DNA of 64,000 nucleotides from Sarcophilus harrisii (taxonomy: Eukaryota > Chordata > Mammalia > Dasyuromorphia > Dasyuridae). Position 1 is the first letter of the stretch; each line of letters opens with the position of its first letter. The position numbers were made by a program, and so were the translations under genes. Under the pieces are notes generated by a model. The model saw only the letters and a program-made list of their open reading frames with translations. It was not told the origin of the DNA and did not search any database. Shown piece after piece: positions 11,070-22,865 of the stretch. The stretch is taken from contig NC_045427.1 in the NCBI RefSeq assembly GCF_902635505.1, forward strand, positions 621,438,665 through 621,502,664. The letters are read 5' to 3'.

Positions 11070-11175
11070 TGAAAGAGGGAGCATGATTTGGTAGAAAGAG
11101 TGATAAAGCTGGAGGTCCTGCCAGCTCTGTCATATATTTTATCTGTGTAGTCTTAAGCAAAACACTGAGTAGAAG
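11070..11175 (+). repeat. MIR 5' half
   Basis: gagcatgatttggtagaaagagtgataaagctggag, then gccagctctgtcat, then atctgtgtagtcttaagcaaaacact: MIR head, B-box side and middle in order. Confidence 0.65.
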
Positions 11176-11609
11176 TCTTCAGGAGTGTGTGTGCCTTTGT
11201 TTTTGCCCCAATGTATTTATCTTTCTTCTTCTTAGCATTTATACCTGCTCCTTGGAATCCTTTCAGAGTTGTAGACAGTATCACTTTTTTTTTTCCTTTT
11301 TGCTTTAAACCTTGCAATGTATCTGAAGGACAGGGTAAATCCTCACATTTTTAAGGGATAAGTCAATTTTTAATAAAAGGTGCCCTATCAAAAATAGGAT
11401 ACTGACATCTCCATCAAGGTACATAACTCACTGAAGACCTTTTTCATGATATCCATTGTTCTCATTGGGGCCAAATAAGGGAAGAGAAGCATTATAACCC
11501 CTTTCTCCTCCTAAACTCCACTGGCTCTGCTATTTCCAAATGGTGAGAAGGCAAAGGCAATCTAGTATCATTTACAGCCTTTATATTGCTAAGGATGCCA
11601 AACCAGACA

Positions 11610-11700
11610 ATCTAATGAAAACTAATAAGCATTTATTAAGTATCTGTCTTTTGAGAGGCACTCCCTAGATACTGGGGAGCCAAAAACAAAACACAGACTA
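11610..11700 (-). repeat. L2/MIR-type 3' end
   Basis: taataagcatttattaagtatctgtc ... ggcactccctagatactgggga is the complement of the L2 terminus (tccccagcacttagcacagtgcc ... taataaatgct). Confidence 0.55.
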
Positions 11701-11779
11701 GTAGTAGAAACAACAATAACATAATAAGCAAAATTCTGCTTTCTTTCTTCTGTTCTTTTTTTTTTTTTTCTCTTTCCAA

Positions 11780-11860
11780 TTCAAGAAGCATTAATTAAAC
11801 ACATTCCATATCCCAGTTATCTATCTCCTACGCTGGACTCTGGCTATACAAAGACACAAG
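11780..11860 (-). repeat. L2-type 3' end fragment
   Basis: attaattaaacacattccatatcccag ... ggctatacaaagacacaagc resembles the reversed L2 terminus. It is followed by an A/C-rich simple run to about 11900. Confidence 0.4.
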
Positions 11861-12999
11861 CAAAAACAAACAAACAAAACAAACAACAACAAAAAAAACT
11901 CTCTTTCATTTGCATTATGCCCTTGATAAAGATCATATACACAGAAGATTAAGTAGAATAAGAAGAATAAGTAGAAAACTGGCTTGGTTCTGGGAAAAGG
12001 TGATTCAAATAAATCCAGTCCTATCAAAGTTTTCAATCAAAGTTTGTTTTCAGTGTTCTTCAAACTCTTTTTCTGTCCCCCATCTTCTCATAATTCACCT
12101 TCCTCAAATCCAGAAGTCCAAAGGCTTTTTGCTATCTCTTGCCTGTCCAAAGACTTCAATTGTCACATCACAGTTTTGACTTTCTTCTGGCTCTTTTACT
12201 TCCTTTTACTCAAATTCCAATTCTTTTAATGAGGCAATGGAAAATAGGCTCCCACAATCAGTCCTGATATCTTAACTCAGGCACTGACATTTGTGCTACT
12301 ACCAGGGAGGTAAACAATATTGCAGAGTAGACCAAGTTGGAGCAGATGAATTCTCCAAAGTTTCTCTTCTACACAGTTCCATCTTTTAAAATTTTATTAA
12401 TCTTTTCATTTGGCCCCTCTGATTAGAGAAAAGTTCCTTTAAACATTAATTTGAACATACGTAAAAAATTAGCAGTCCCCTTCTGGAAAACATACCCCAG
12501 AGGCTGGGAAGATGTTTACCATTGCTGTGAGATAGGCTGTCAGGGATGGATTGATGGACTAGCTCTCGGTGCCTGCCAAAGATCAATGACTTCCTACAGG
12601 AAAAGTGCCCTGGGGAAAAAGGAATGTGAGAGCCAAGCACTTCCTGGTCTTGCTAGTGTTTTATATATGTCTCTTTTTTTGTTTATCTTGAGAAAAGGCT
12701 GGAGTCAAAACTACCTAGCTCATCTTCATCTTCCAGATGAACTAATAGTCTTGCCCAAGGGCTTCTGATCATTGCAGTTAAGAAGTTGAGATTTAAATTC
12801 TTCTTTTTTCCATGAATGATATTCCGAACACCAAGTTTCATTCCAATGATTTGCTGATTTGCCTTGATTTTCTATAAGTAAATTCTAAAAGTAATTTCTC
12901 CTCTAGCTCCCAAATTTGATACCTGTCTTTTGGAGTCTTAAGCTTTCCTCAAGCTTTCCTCATCCTATTTTACCCATATGTGAGTTCTCTCTTTATAGA
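11861..12999. other. Unassigned non-coding stretch
   Basis: No gene recognised. A weak reversed MIR-like segment (cttccagatgaactaatagtcttgcccaagg) may lie at about 12725-12805. Overlapping short open frames on both strands near 12450-12770 have no recognisable domain. Confidence 0.4.
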
Positions 13000-14575
13000 A
13001 AACTTCATTATTTTTTAATTTTCAAGTTAAATTCCTTCCCTCCAATTAGCAAGAATTTCCCCTTCCTTTTGATCCCTCCCCAACTTAAAAACAAAACCCT
13101 TTTAACAAATGTACATAGTGTAAAAAACAAATTCTCTTAGGTATTCAACCTGAAAATGAGTTTGATTCTGCAAATTTAGTTTATTATCTCTCTGGTCAGG
13201 AGCATTCTCCAACTTTGGTTCTCAGGAATCCTGGTTGGTCACTTATTATGTCTTCTTTTGAAAAGATCTATAACACTTAGCACTATTCTCTGGTTATTGT
13301 AGGTAATTAATAAGTTTATTCTTGTCTTTCAAAATTATCTTTATAATATTTTTACAGCATAAATTGCTCTCCTAGTTCTGTTTACAAATAAGTCTTACTA
13401 AGTTTCACCAACACTGTCTTCTTTAGTGTCTCTTATATCATAAGAATATCCCCTTCATTCATATGCCAAGATTTGTTAAGTCATTTCCCAACTGATGAGT
13501 AACTCCTTAGAATCAAGTTTTTTTCCACCAAATACCAAAAAGAACTATCACAAATTGTTTTTACACATAGGCACTTTTCCTCTTTGCTTGATCTTTTTTT
13601 GGGAATATAGACATAGCAATAGTATTACAAGATGAAAAAGTATGCACAGTTTAGTTATTTTGATGGCATGTTCCAAATTGCTTTCCAGAACAGGTTTTTT
13701 TTTTCATTTTCCTTTTTGTTCATATTCATCAATCTGATGGGAATGAGATAAAATCTTAGAGTTATTTTAATTTGCATTTATTGAAGTGTTATTGATTTAC
13801 AGCATTTTTTATTGTAGTTATAGCTTTATTCTTCTCTTTGGTACTACCCATTTTAAAATTAGAAAATGGCTCTTATTCTTATAGTTCTGTATATAGCTTG
13901 GAAATGAGACTTTTATCAGAGAGACTTGCTTCAGAGAGTTCTCCCCTCAGTTAAGTGTTTTCTTTCTAATCTAACTTATATAAGAATTATTTGTGCAAAA
14001 CCAATTTATTTTATGCAATCAAAATTATTCATTTAATCTTTTGTGATCCTCTGCAACCCTTGTTTGGTTACAAATACTTCCCTGATCCATAAAGGTAATT
14101 TCTAGTTATTTTTCTCCTTTTTCCTCTAATTTGTTTCTGACATGACCTTTTATATTCAGATCATGTATCCATTTGGAACTTATTTTGGTATGTAATTTGA
14201 GGTGTTGATTTAAATCTAATTTCTGCCAGACTCCAGTTTTCTCTGCAATTTTTGCCAAGCAATGAGACCTTATTACAGTGGCTAGATTTTTTATTTCTTC
14301 AATAGATTACTAAGTTCATTTGTTTCTATATTTTGAACATTAAGCTTGCATTAATAAAACTTTAAAAACATTTTTTAGCCAGTATCAACTATATTTTGAG
14401 ATCCAGTACTGCTAGTCTTTCTTCCTTCCCAACTTAAAAAAAAATTTCCCTCGATATTCTTGACCTTTTCTTCTTCCATATGAATTTTATTATTTTTTCT
14501 AGCTCCATAAAGAATTCCTTTGCTAGTTTGATTGGTATAGTACAGAACAAGTAAATTAATTTAACCCATCTTTTA
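13000..14575 (-). mobile_element. L1 LINE 3' part (ORF2 C-terminus to 3' end)
   Basis: Antisense L1. The 3' UTR lies at about 13000-13440 (tcccttttaacaaatgtacatag type). ORF2 C-terminal sequence follows (gttaagtcatttcccaactgatgag, gttccaaattgctttccagaacagg, tgatgggaatgagata, gagacttttatcagagagacttgcttc). At about 14434-14560 the minus strand still encodes IPIKLAKEFFMELEKIIKFIWKKK, the classic L1 ORF2 segment after the RT. A 162-codon minus-strand frame begins in unrelated DNA upstream and reads into it by chance. Confidence 0.88.
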
Positions 14576-15469
14576 TTTCCAAATCCACACTGTCTTCTAT
14601 TCTGCAAATGACATCTGTAACCATTTCCAGAAATAGTTGAGGTGCCCAGTTTAGGCAATGTGGGAAAGGAGAAGGTTTTCCTGAAGGAATTCATTGATGG
14701 TCGAAGACACATCTGGGTATAAACTTGGGAATGAGGCCAGCTTCTGAAGGGAATCTCTAGGGGAAAGTAGGGGTACTTTCTTTTGCTGGGAAGGCTTGGT
14801 GCCTGAACTCTCAGTCCCCATATTTCATGAAGTGGGGAACTGGGTTTAATCATCACTATCCCCAACTGAACATTCCTCTCTCTCTTCCAGAATATAATTG
14901 AAGTTATTCTCAAAGACTCCAATTTTGGCTAGTGAAAAATATACTATTCACTCACTGAATAAACTGATATTCCTCTTCTGAAATTGGAAGTGATTCCTTT
15001 TTCTTTAGAGTTTTTTTTTGGATGTTTTCTTTTCAGTCTTTTTCTTGGGGGGCGCAGAAAGGTCTAGATTTATGATTTTTCAGTAAGGGAAGTCCCCATG
15101 TAGAAAACTCCTCCACTGATACAGATTGACAATTAGCCTATAAGTTATGATATTTAGGGAGCTAGCTGGGTACTAAGTATTTTAGTCATGGGCATATAAC
15201 GTGTATGTTATTGACAGGGACCCAAATCTATTACTTTCTAATTCCAAAGACTGGCCCTTCATCCACTATTCAAAGTGCCCTCTATCTTTAGAGACACAAG
15301 TCAAGAAACTGGAAATTCAAATTTGTGGCCTTTCATCTTTGCCTGGCAGAAGAGAAAGAAGTCTACTCATGATAATGAACATTCCTCAATCAGGTCAAAG
15401 TGTACCTTTTTGCAATAGATGGAACTTAAAGAACTGAAAAATGAAAAGAGCACAAAATTCATGAAAGAA
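14576..15469. other. Unassigned stretch next to the L1
   Basis: About 14576-14930 is somewhat GC-richer and abuts the broken 5' edge of the L1. It could be a separate old insertion. Family not recognised. Confidence 0.35.
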
Positions 15470-15600
15470 AATGTAGATGTTAAACTCTTTGGAGGGAGGG
15501 ATTGAATTGTTTCATTCTATCTTTATATTTTCAATATTTTGCACAACTTTCTTGCACATAGTATTTCAAAATACTTAAGATGAATAAAAAACAAATCAAA
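15470..15600 (+). repeat. L2 3' end fragment
   Basis: ctctttggagggagggattg ... caatattttgcacaactttcttgcacatagtatttcaa ... gatgaataaa matches the L2 terminal order. Confidence 0.55.
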
Positions 15601-15689
15601 TAGAGAATAAAACAATGACTTTTATTATAATTGCCATTAGTGAAGTATTTTATTTGTAGAGTACTTTCAAAACTTTTGTAATTCAATTC

Positions 15690-16550
15690 CATGGGTATTC
15701 ATTAAATGATGACAATGAGTTAAACATTGTTCTAGTGGCTGAAGAAACAAAAGTAAAACTTAAGCAGTCCTTGACTTTGAGGATGAATATATACAAATAA
15801 GAAAGGAAGGAGAGATAGCTTTCACTAAGGCTATACCATGTATTAGGTACTGTGATCAGTACTTTACAAATATTATCCCACTTGATCCTTACAATACTTT
15901 GGAAGTAGGCATCCCTATTTTAGAGTTGAGGAAACTGAGGCACACAGAGGCTAAGTGACTTGACCAGAATCACAGAGCTAGTGAATATCTGAAACTGAAT
16001 TTAGTATAGACCTTTCTGCCTTCAGACTCATCATTCCATCTACTTAGTTACCAAAATGTCTTATATATCAAATAAAGCCAGGATGAGATAAATGAAAGAG
16101 GGAGAAAGTAATTCCAAATGATGAGAAGGATCAAGTGAGTTTTTATGAAGGAAGTAGTGGCTTGAAGGAAAATAAGGATTCTTAAAGGCAGAGATATATA
16201 AAGAGCCTGCTTCAGACATATTAAATGTCTTTGTGAATGAAGGTAAGAGAAGATTAAATTTGGAAATGGCTAGTAATCCATTTTGGGCAGAATATAGTTT
16301 GTTAAAAGGAATATTTTCCTTTTGGAAAATTGGAAAAGTGGGTGAGGACCAGACTTTGGAAGTCCTTATATTCCAGGACAAGAAGTTTGTATTTTGTCTT
16401 ATAGGCAATGGGGAACAGCATTTCTGGATTTTTGAATAGGGAAGTTACAAAAGAAACAGCATCAGAAAATTTATTTTGGTAGCTGAATGGAGGATGGATT
16501 CGGAGAAAGACAGATAAAAAGCAGGGAATTCCATTAAAAGGCTCATATAC
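15690..16550 (-). repeat. L2 LINE, interrupted by a MIR
   Basis: Reversed L2: the terminus (aaacattgttctagtggctgaagaaac ... gcagtccttgactttgagg) at 15690-15800. After the MIR, 16055-16550 continues with gtgagtttttatgaaggaagtagtggcttgaagg, ttttgtcttataggcaatggggaacagc and ttggtagctgaatggaggatgg. Open frames on both strands here are chance. Confidence 0.75.
15815..16052 (-). repeat. MIR inserted in L2
   Basis: Long MIR copy: ccatgtattaggtactgtgatcag, cccacttgatccttacaatac, attttagagttgaggaaactgaggcac, agaatcacagagctagtgaat, and the head complement at ccatctacttagttacc. Confidence 0.85.
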
Positions 16551-17291
16551 ATATATACATACATATATATAGTTACATATTCTACATGTTCCAATATGAT
16601 TCTCAGAGGATTCTTGTGAGTAAGGGAGGTAGAACATATTTTCTTGTTCCATCTTCCAGAGAAGGACATTGAAGTTCAAAAGGCTCATGGACTTGGACAA
16701 GTTCCCATACCTATTAAGGAGTAGAAGAACTAAAATCCACATTTTCCAATTCCTAGTAAGATGCTTAACTTTAATATTAAAAGTGACATGACACCATACA
16801 GTGGCTTTGTGAGCATCAAATGATGAACTCTTTCATAAAGGAGCCTCTAAATTTGTGTATAGATATGAATTAACATTTAAAATGGTTTTACAGAAAATTT
16901 AATTATAGTGTTTAATAGTTTCTATGGGCTAATTTATATTGCTCACTGATTGTCATGTATATAATAAATGGTACTTATATTGAAAAATAATGAATGGAAG
17001 AATGATCTATATTAAAGTAAATTTACCTTTGGAAAACACAATATCTTTTTAAAGTCATATTCTTTATACAATTCCACTAAAGTTCTACTGCAACAGCTAA
17101 TTGTAATATGGAGGTGATCTTGAATTCTCAAACACTGGAATAGCTTTCAGGGACATGGGCCTTAGCAATGGATTTTGCATTTGCTATTTGAACAACGATT
17201 ATCCTTCTGTTGAGAAGTCCTTTCCTAGAAAGTAACCTGCAAATAATAAGCTTTTATAAAACACTGTAACTTGATCTTTGCTGGAGAAAGG
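16551..17291. other. Unassigned non-coding stretch
   Basis: Starts with a (CATA)/(TA) run at about 16538-16571, then AT-rich DNA without a recognised family. Confidence 0.4.
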
Positions 17292-17486
17292 CCTCATAGT
17301 GCCATAAAGAGTATTGGATATGGATTCAAAACACCTGAATTCAAATATTGACTCTATCCATCCTACTAGATGACTTTGAGAGAGTCATTTCACCTGACTC
17401 TGTGAAGCTTCCTCATCTATAAAATGAGGTGATTAGTTTAGATAGCCTCTATTGTACCTTATTACTCTAGATCTATGATCTCATGA
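17292..17486 (+). repeat. MIR/CORE-SINE, near complete
   Basis: Head (ctcatagtgccataaagagtattgg), B-box region (cctgaattcaaatattg), middle (gactttgagagagtcatttc), core (cttcctcatctataaaatgagg) and marsupial tail (gatagcctctattgtacc ... agatctatgatctcatga). Confidence 0.8.
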
Positions 17487-17785
17487 TATCATTGGTTAAG
17501 CTCTCAGTCTTCATTTCCTTATCTAAAAATGAGACTATTGGTCTAAATCAGAGGTGTCAGAGCATGAGGTCCACACCACTTTTGAATGGAGTCAGCAATT
17601 ACAATGTAATTGGAAATCACTAACAAAGTTAAAAATAAAATAATATCATTTTGAAACTAGGTTCAAATATGGCATACAGGGATCTTTATGTTTAGTGAAC
17701 CTATTTGCATTTGATACCATTGATCTAAATGACCCCTTAGATCCATTTCTAACCCCAATTCTTTTAATTTATGATGATGAAATCC
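17487..17785 (+). repeat. MIR 3' half, split by a hAT MITE
   Basis: Begins in the core (tcagtcttcatttccttatctaaaaatgagactattggtctaaat), is interrupted at 17549, and resumes after 17722 as gaccccttagatccatttctaacccc, the expected continuation of the marsupial MIR tail. Confidence 0.75.
17549..17722. mobile_element. hAT-type MITE (174 bp) with 8-bp duplication
   Basis: Ends are CAGAGGTGTCA and, at the other end, TGATACCATTG (inverted CAATGGTATCA), matching at 8 of 11 positions. It is flanked by 8-bp direct repeats GTCTAAAT (17541-17548) and ATCTAAAT (17723-17730), one mismatch. The interior (aatgtaattggaaatcactaacaaag, aataaaataat, ggcatacagggatctttatg) matches a marsupial non-autonomous element I know with CAGAGGTGTCAAACTC ends. 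An 8-bp duplication plus CAG...CTG-like ends points to the hAT superfamily. No coding capacity; moved by a source transposase elsewhere. Removing it restores a continuous MIR. Confidence 0.85.
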
Positions 17786-19159
17786 TAGATTTTGAAAAGT
17801 ATCATCTTCACATTTTCCTTTATGCTAATAACTCCATTAATTTAATAATATTTACATAGAACTTTAGGTTTTGCAGTGATATAACTACACAATGCACAAT
17901 ACATGTATGTACACATGTAAACACATATGTATAGCACAGGATCAAGTGTGTGAGTGCACACATATCCATGTACATATAATGTGTTTGTATATTATACATA
18001 ATCTCTATATTATAATCTCTATAAAGAACAAGACCTCTTTTCTACTGAATAAAGAGGGCAAAGAAAAGAGAATTATGGTAAAGAGAAGAGAATGAGAAAA
18101 AATTTTAAAAGAGGTAGAATAAGAGAAATGGAAAGAGACACAGTTGTCTTTCATAAGAAATGTTTATAAGAGAGGCTTAGAGTAAAGTATAGTGATTATG
18201 GAACAAAAGTGCCCCATCTTATTTTATAACCAACATTCTCCTTCCCTATACTATGCCTTATTTAGTACAGAAAGTATCTGTTAGAACCTGCCTGTGGATG
18301 TTTGTATGTATGTACACCTAGGATAAGCTTCAGTTGCCCTTCAGGATAAGGTCAGGATGAAATCATATCCTATTAGTCTATAAGGGAATTTTGAAGCTAA
18401 TTAGGAAAATTACTGCTCTCTGATTGCTTTTGCTTTCATGATTGTTACTTAGCTATTGTTTTAAAGTTGCTTTTACCTGAGGTAACAAACTGTCTTATTA
18501 AAAAAGCACTTTGCATCTTTTTTACATAATATTTATAAGCCTGTAAGAATCGAAATTTCAGAGACCAAGGCCAAACTTTCCATTAAGTAATAAAATCCCT
18601 TTAAAAGAGCTTCTTTATGTTTTTAGTATAGCAGATGACTCATGCTCTTAATATGACAGAATTTATCTGCGTTTTTCATTACTCTTGAAACTTTGTTGAC
18701 TAACAGATTTCTCCTCTAATCATGAAACCAAACATGGATATCAGTAAATCATTTTTTTTCATTTGAGTTTTACCTTTGCTAATACCAAATGAGAAGGAAG
18801 AGAGTTTATTTCTATAAATTGATAGATTATCGAAGAGTTGAAGGATGGCAAGTCATTTGTCAGACTGACATATACATGTCATACATACATGTCAATGTAT
18901 CATCTACAGTGTGTGATGGGATGGTAAAATGGTTAATCAAATGTTGATTAAATTTAATGGTTGAAGAATACTGTGGAAGGTACCACAAAAAGTCCTCCAT
19001 ATTCCACTGAAGAAGTTTGACTGTGCAAATTGTCCATTACATCTCAGCAATCCCCCTCTATAACGTGTTGTTATAGAATATGTGTTCTAAGATATGGAAA
19101 CTAGTGAACTATTGTAATAATGGACAAGGGTAGCTAATGTAAGATAACGAATAATTTCA
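17786..19159. other. Unassigned non-coding stretch
   Basis: AT-rich, with alternating ACATGTATGT-type runs near 17890-18010 and 18880. No gene or family recognised. Confidence 0.4.
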
Positions 19160-19330
19160 CAGTGTTGTGGAAAGAGCAAAAGTTTTGATGCTATACTGCT
19201 TGAAACTTAACTCTGTTACCTTAGGGAAGTCACCACTACTTTCTGGGTCTCAGTTTCCTTATCTGTAAATTGAAGAGGTTAGATTAGCTGGCCTATGAAG
19301 CCTTTTTCAGTCCTAAGTCCATGATTTAAT
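19160..19330 (+). repeat. MIR/CORE-SINE
   Basis: acagtgttgtggaaagagca, gttaccttagggaagtca, gtctcagtttccttatctgtaaattg, gattagctggcctatgaagcc ... catgattt: MIR order with marsupial tail. Confidence 0.8.
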
Positions 19331-20279
19331 GAGTTTGCAAATCTTTCAGCTTCAGATTGTATGAAAATTTCTGATTCTATTTAACTTTGGAATGTATAAT
19401 TTGCATAATAGCATGCATATATACCTTTCTATGTATATGTACACACATGTATGTATGTTTTTTCTAGATCTTCTACCTTCCTAATTATTTTACTTGAGAT
19501 AATTTTAATATAGAGATATAAATATTTATTGATCACCAAGAAGTCTGGGATGGCAACCAGGGCAGGATAAGAAAATTAACTATGAGATATATCTTCCAAA
19601 TCAACAACCCAGCCTGTGCCTAACTCACTGAAGTTTGTACTTTCTCCTTTAAAGGAAAGGAAAAAAAAGTTTATTCTTCTGCTTTAAAGATAGCTTTCAT
19701 TTCTCTTAGCTATTTTTTCAAATTGTGATTTTAATTTTAAATATGATCAAGAATGGTCTTTAAGATTCTCTCCTATCCTCTGGCACTCTTTCCTCCCTCA
19801 GCCCAGGGTACTTGTGCAGGAGCATTGCCCTTTGTAGATTTGCCAGTGCTCTGTCCAGTCTTGTTTTACATGACTCTAGAGATAGTATTTTTGTCATTTA
19901 TTTCAGGAAGATTCTCCCATAATCCATCATCTTTGACATTTACAACTGGAAGATAAGGGTCTTTTTAAATTCTCTGCAAGCCAATGGGGGCAGATCTAGA
20001 ATGGAGCTACAGAGATATTTACAAGGTAAACTGAAACACAGCATTCAAAATGTAACCAACAATCAACAAAGCACCAATCATAGATCGTTCTTTCTGAGAG
20101 AAATCAACATGCCTGTGTCTAACTCAGGACAAGTATTTATAATGCTGTTTATAGTATGAATGACTCCTATCAGTCTTCTCATCAGTTTCTCTAGAGACAT
20201 TCATTCATTCAGTTTGGGTCACTTTTCTCTTTTCCCCATCCATGAAAGAAATAAGACTCTCTTGGTTGTTGGAAGTTGT
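19331..20279. other. Unassigned non-coding stretch
   Basis: No gene or family recognised. A 67-codon plus-strand frame at 19753-19956 has no known domain. Confidence 0.4.
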
Positions 20280-20880
20280 GATCAATCAATCAATTAATCA
20301 TTCAATAAGCATATATTAAGTGTTTATGTGATAGGAATTTTGTTAAGTGCTGGAAGTTTGAAGATAAAATAAAACAGTTCTTGCTTTCAAGGAACTTACA
20401 TTTACTTAGGGAAAAGTATATATATATATATACATAATAAATAGTTATGAAATATACGCGAGTGATAGGGATGGTGTTGGGAGCTGCAGGCATCAGGAAA
20501 GACTTTACAAAAGAGATAGTCCTTGAGCTGAGTTTTGAAAAAGACTAGGGATTTCAAGAGGCAAAAGTGAGGAAGGAGTGCATTTTAGTACAACAGGACA
20601 GACAGTATAATGGGGGTTGTAACATCATGTGTGAAAGATAGTAAGTAGATCTATTGCCTGAACAATAGTGTGTGAATGAGGGAATATAATGTTTGCTAAG
20701 GTTGGAAAAATGAGCTGGAGCCAGAGTGTGAAGGATTTTAAATACTAAACAGATTGATCCTAAAGGCTCTAGGGAAGTACTAGAATGAAATGGTCAGAAC
20801 TATATTTTAGGAAGGTCCTTTGACAACTGCGTGGAGGATGGATCTTGAGAGAAGGAAGTATTTTGGGGAAAACAATGGGC
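20280..20880 (-). repeat. L2 LINE 3' region
   Basis: Reversed L2: ttcaataagcatatattaagtgtttatgtgataggaat, gttcttgctttcaaggaacttacattta, gagctgagttttgaaaaagactagg, gtgtgaaggattttaaatac and gactttttaggaag-type sequence (tattttaggaaggtcctttgacaactg). Contains a (TA)9 run at about 20418-20433. Confidence 0.8.
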
Positions 20881-20884
20881 TTTT

Positions 20885-20950
20885 GGATCTCTAGGGCTTA
20901 ACTCAGTATTCAGTATATGTAAGGAACTTAATAAATGGTTGTTGCTTGGA
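20885..20950 (+). repeat. L2/MIR 3' terminus
   Basis: ggatctctagggcttaactcagtattcag ... taaggaacttaataaatggttgttg, in opposite orientation to the adjacent L2. Confidence 0.5.
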
Positions 20951-21362
20951 CATCAGGAAGGAGGCATTGGAGCTTGGGCTATCAATTAGGAAATTACTGT
21001 GATTATTCAAAGGAGAGATGGTGAAATCTCAAAATATATTGGTGATTGTGTGAATAGAGAAAAGGGGATGTAGAAGGATGAGGAGAGCTTAGTGAAGGGT
21101 TGTGAGGTGGAGAGAGAAACAGAGAGAGACAGAGACAATCTAATTCCTTTCTGAATTCTTCAAGGAAACAGAACTCTGTTCTAGTGAACTGTTAAATATG
21201 ATAGTAGACATTTAAAACTCAGGGTAACTTCCATACTACAAAAAAGTATCAGAACAGGACTTGAAGGAAGAAACCATTCATTAAATATTTATTTAACCAC
21301 AGGTCTGATCTTAGAAGTTAAGAAAACTCAATCCTGGTAAATACTTGGATAAAAGAATAATC

Positions 21363-21510
21363 ATTTAATTTCTTTATTCCTTCCTTCACTCCTTTCTTTC
21401 TTTCAACTTTTCTTTCCTACCTTCTTTCTTTCTTCCTTCCCTTTTTCTTTTTTTCTTCCTCCCTCCCTCCTTCCTTTTCTTTCTTTCTTTCTCTCTCTTT
21501 CTTTTTTTCT

Positions 21511-21565
<55 letters not shown>

Positions 21566-21614
21566 ATCCTTCATTTAATTTTTCTTCCTTCCTTCCTCTC
21601 CTTTCTTCTAATTT

Positions 21615-21658
<44 letters not shown>

Positions 21659-21661
21659 TTT
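21363..21661. repeat. (TTTC)n polypyrimidine microsatellite
   Basis: About 300 bases nearly all C and T, mixing TTTC, TTCC and CT blocks, with a pure (TTTC)n run at about 21617-21660. The Lys/Glu/Arg-rich frame on the minus strand is an artefact. A 14-bp repeat TTTTTGTCATGGTA follows twice, 24 bases apart. Confidence 0.96.
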
Positions 21662-22307
21662 GTCATGGTATTCTAGCATTTTTGTCATGGTAGGAGCTTA
21701 GTAAATACTTGGTAATTGATGCTTACCAGTGTTCATCTAGGAACATGTATAAATAGCCATAGTCTGTCCATTGTGATTCATAGGATTACAGAACTGAGAG
21801 CTATATCTTAGACGTTGAAATTATACTTACTGTTCTGCAGGATGAAGGCTTTATGACCAACCACAAGTGATGCTGATCTGAACCTAATGGTCTACTTGTT
21901 CTAATTCCATATTATCCTAGATGCCTGAAAGCTTCCAAGGCAACAAGACTCTGATGCTCTGGCACATTTCCTAGCCATAGTCCATGAAAAGGAAAATCCT
22001 ATTTATTATAGCTTAATTTAGAGAAGGAGAATTTCATCTGGAATTCACTTAGAGCAGCTGTTTGGCATTACTGGGAAGAAAGAATTTTGTTTAGTCCCCT
22101 ACCTCTATCTTTGCCAGATTACACAAATAAATAAACACAACTGCATCTCCCTAGACAAACTAGTTTTATAAAGTTGAATGGGTTTCTCCCAAGATCTTGG
22201 ATTTTCTGTTTTGGTGAATATCTGACTTCATTGAACTCAAATTTGTTGAAGTAGAATTTCCCTGAGTCATTTCTTCCCTTAAAAGAAATTTCCGATAAAT
22301 AAGTATC

Positions 22308-22647
22308 TTCCAAAATAGTAATTAAGGCTGCAGGTAGTGTTTCATGTTTGGATCCAACCATTATTTAATTTTATTTATTCATTTCTAAAATGAGCCTTTT
22401 AGCATGACTTCTATGTTTTCATTCATTTTCTCTTTTATTAAGAAAGTTTGAGAAAAGCAACTTCAATATGAAGAAATAAAGTTTCCAACATGGTAGAGTT
22501 GCAGGTGGAGTTTCCTGTTTGACTCCAGCTATTATTTGATTTTATTTATTCATTTAAGTTAATATTTTAGTGTGATTTCATTGTTTTCTTTCACTTTCTC
22601 CTTTCTCAAGAAGATTTGAAAAAAAACTTCAATCTGAAGAATTAAAG
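22308..22647. repeat. Tandem duplication, two ~170-bp units
   Basis: Unit 1 (22308-22481) and unit 2 (22482-22647) abut and align throughout: tccaaaatag/tccaacatgg, gcaggtagtgtttc/gcaggtggagtttc, attattta-attttatttattcattt/attatttg-attttatttattcattt, cttcaatatgaagaaataaag/cttcaatctgaagaattaaag. The next 30 bases after unit 2 may start a third partial unit. Not a known mobile element to me. Confidence 0.85.
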
Positions 22648-22689
22648 TGGCTGAACATATGCAGGCCAAAGTAAACTTACTCAGCTTGG

Positions 22690-22865
22690 TAGAGGTCAAA
22701 AATTATGGTCTTTGAATTTAAAGAATTGAATTTGGCTCCTAGTTTTGACCCTTAATGGCTATGTGACTGAATGTGTTGATAAATGTGAGCAATAACATAC
22801 AATCTATACAATAGAATTGTCATAAGAAATATGCTTTCAGAAACATTAGTGGGTTGGATAACTTG
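22690..22865 (+). repeat. MIR fragment
   Basis: aattatggtctttgaatttaaagaattgaatttggctcctagttttgacccttaatggctatgtgactga is the 5' half of a MIR. The 3' half is weak. Confidence 0.5.

Noticed and set aside
14434-14922. 162-codon minus-strand ORF as a gene
   Set aside because: Its C-terminal part is L1 ORF2 and its N-terminal part is unrelated DNA read in frame by chance.
16061-16742. ORFs of 115 and 146 codons (minus) and 68 codons (plus)
   Set aside because: They fall in an L2 relic and adjacent AT-rich DNA, overlap each other in several frames, and have no domain.
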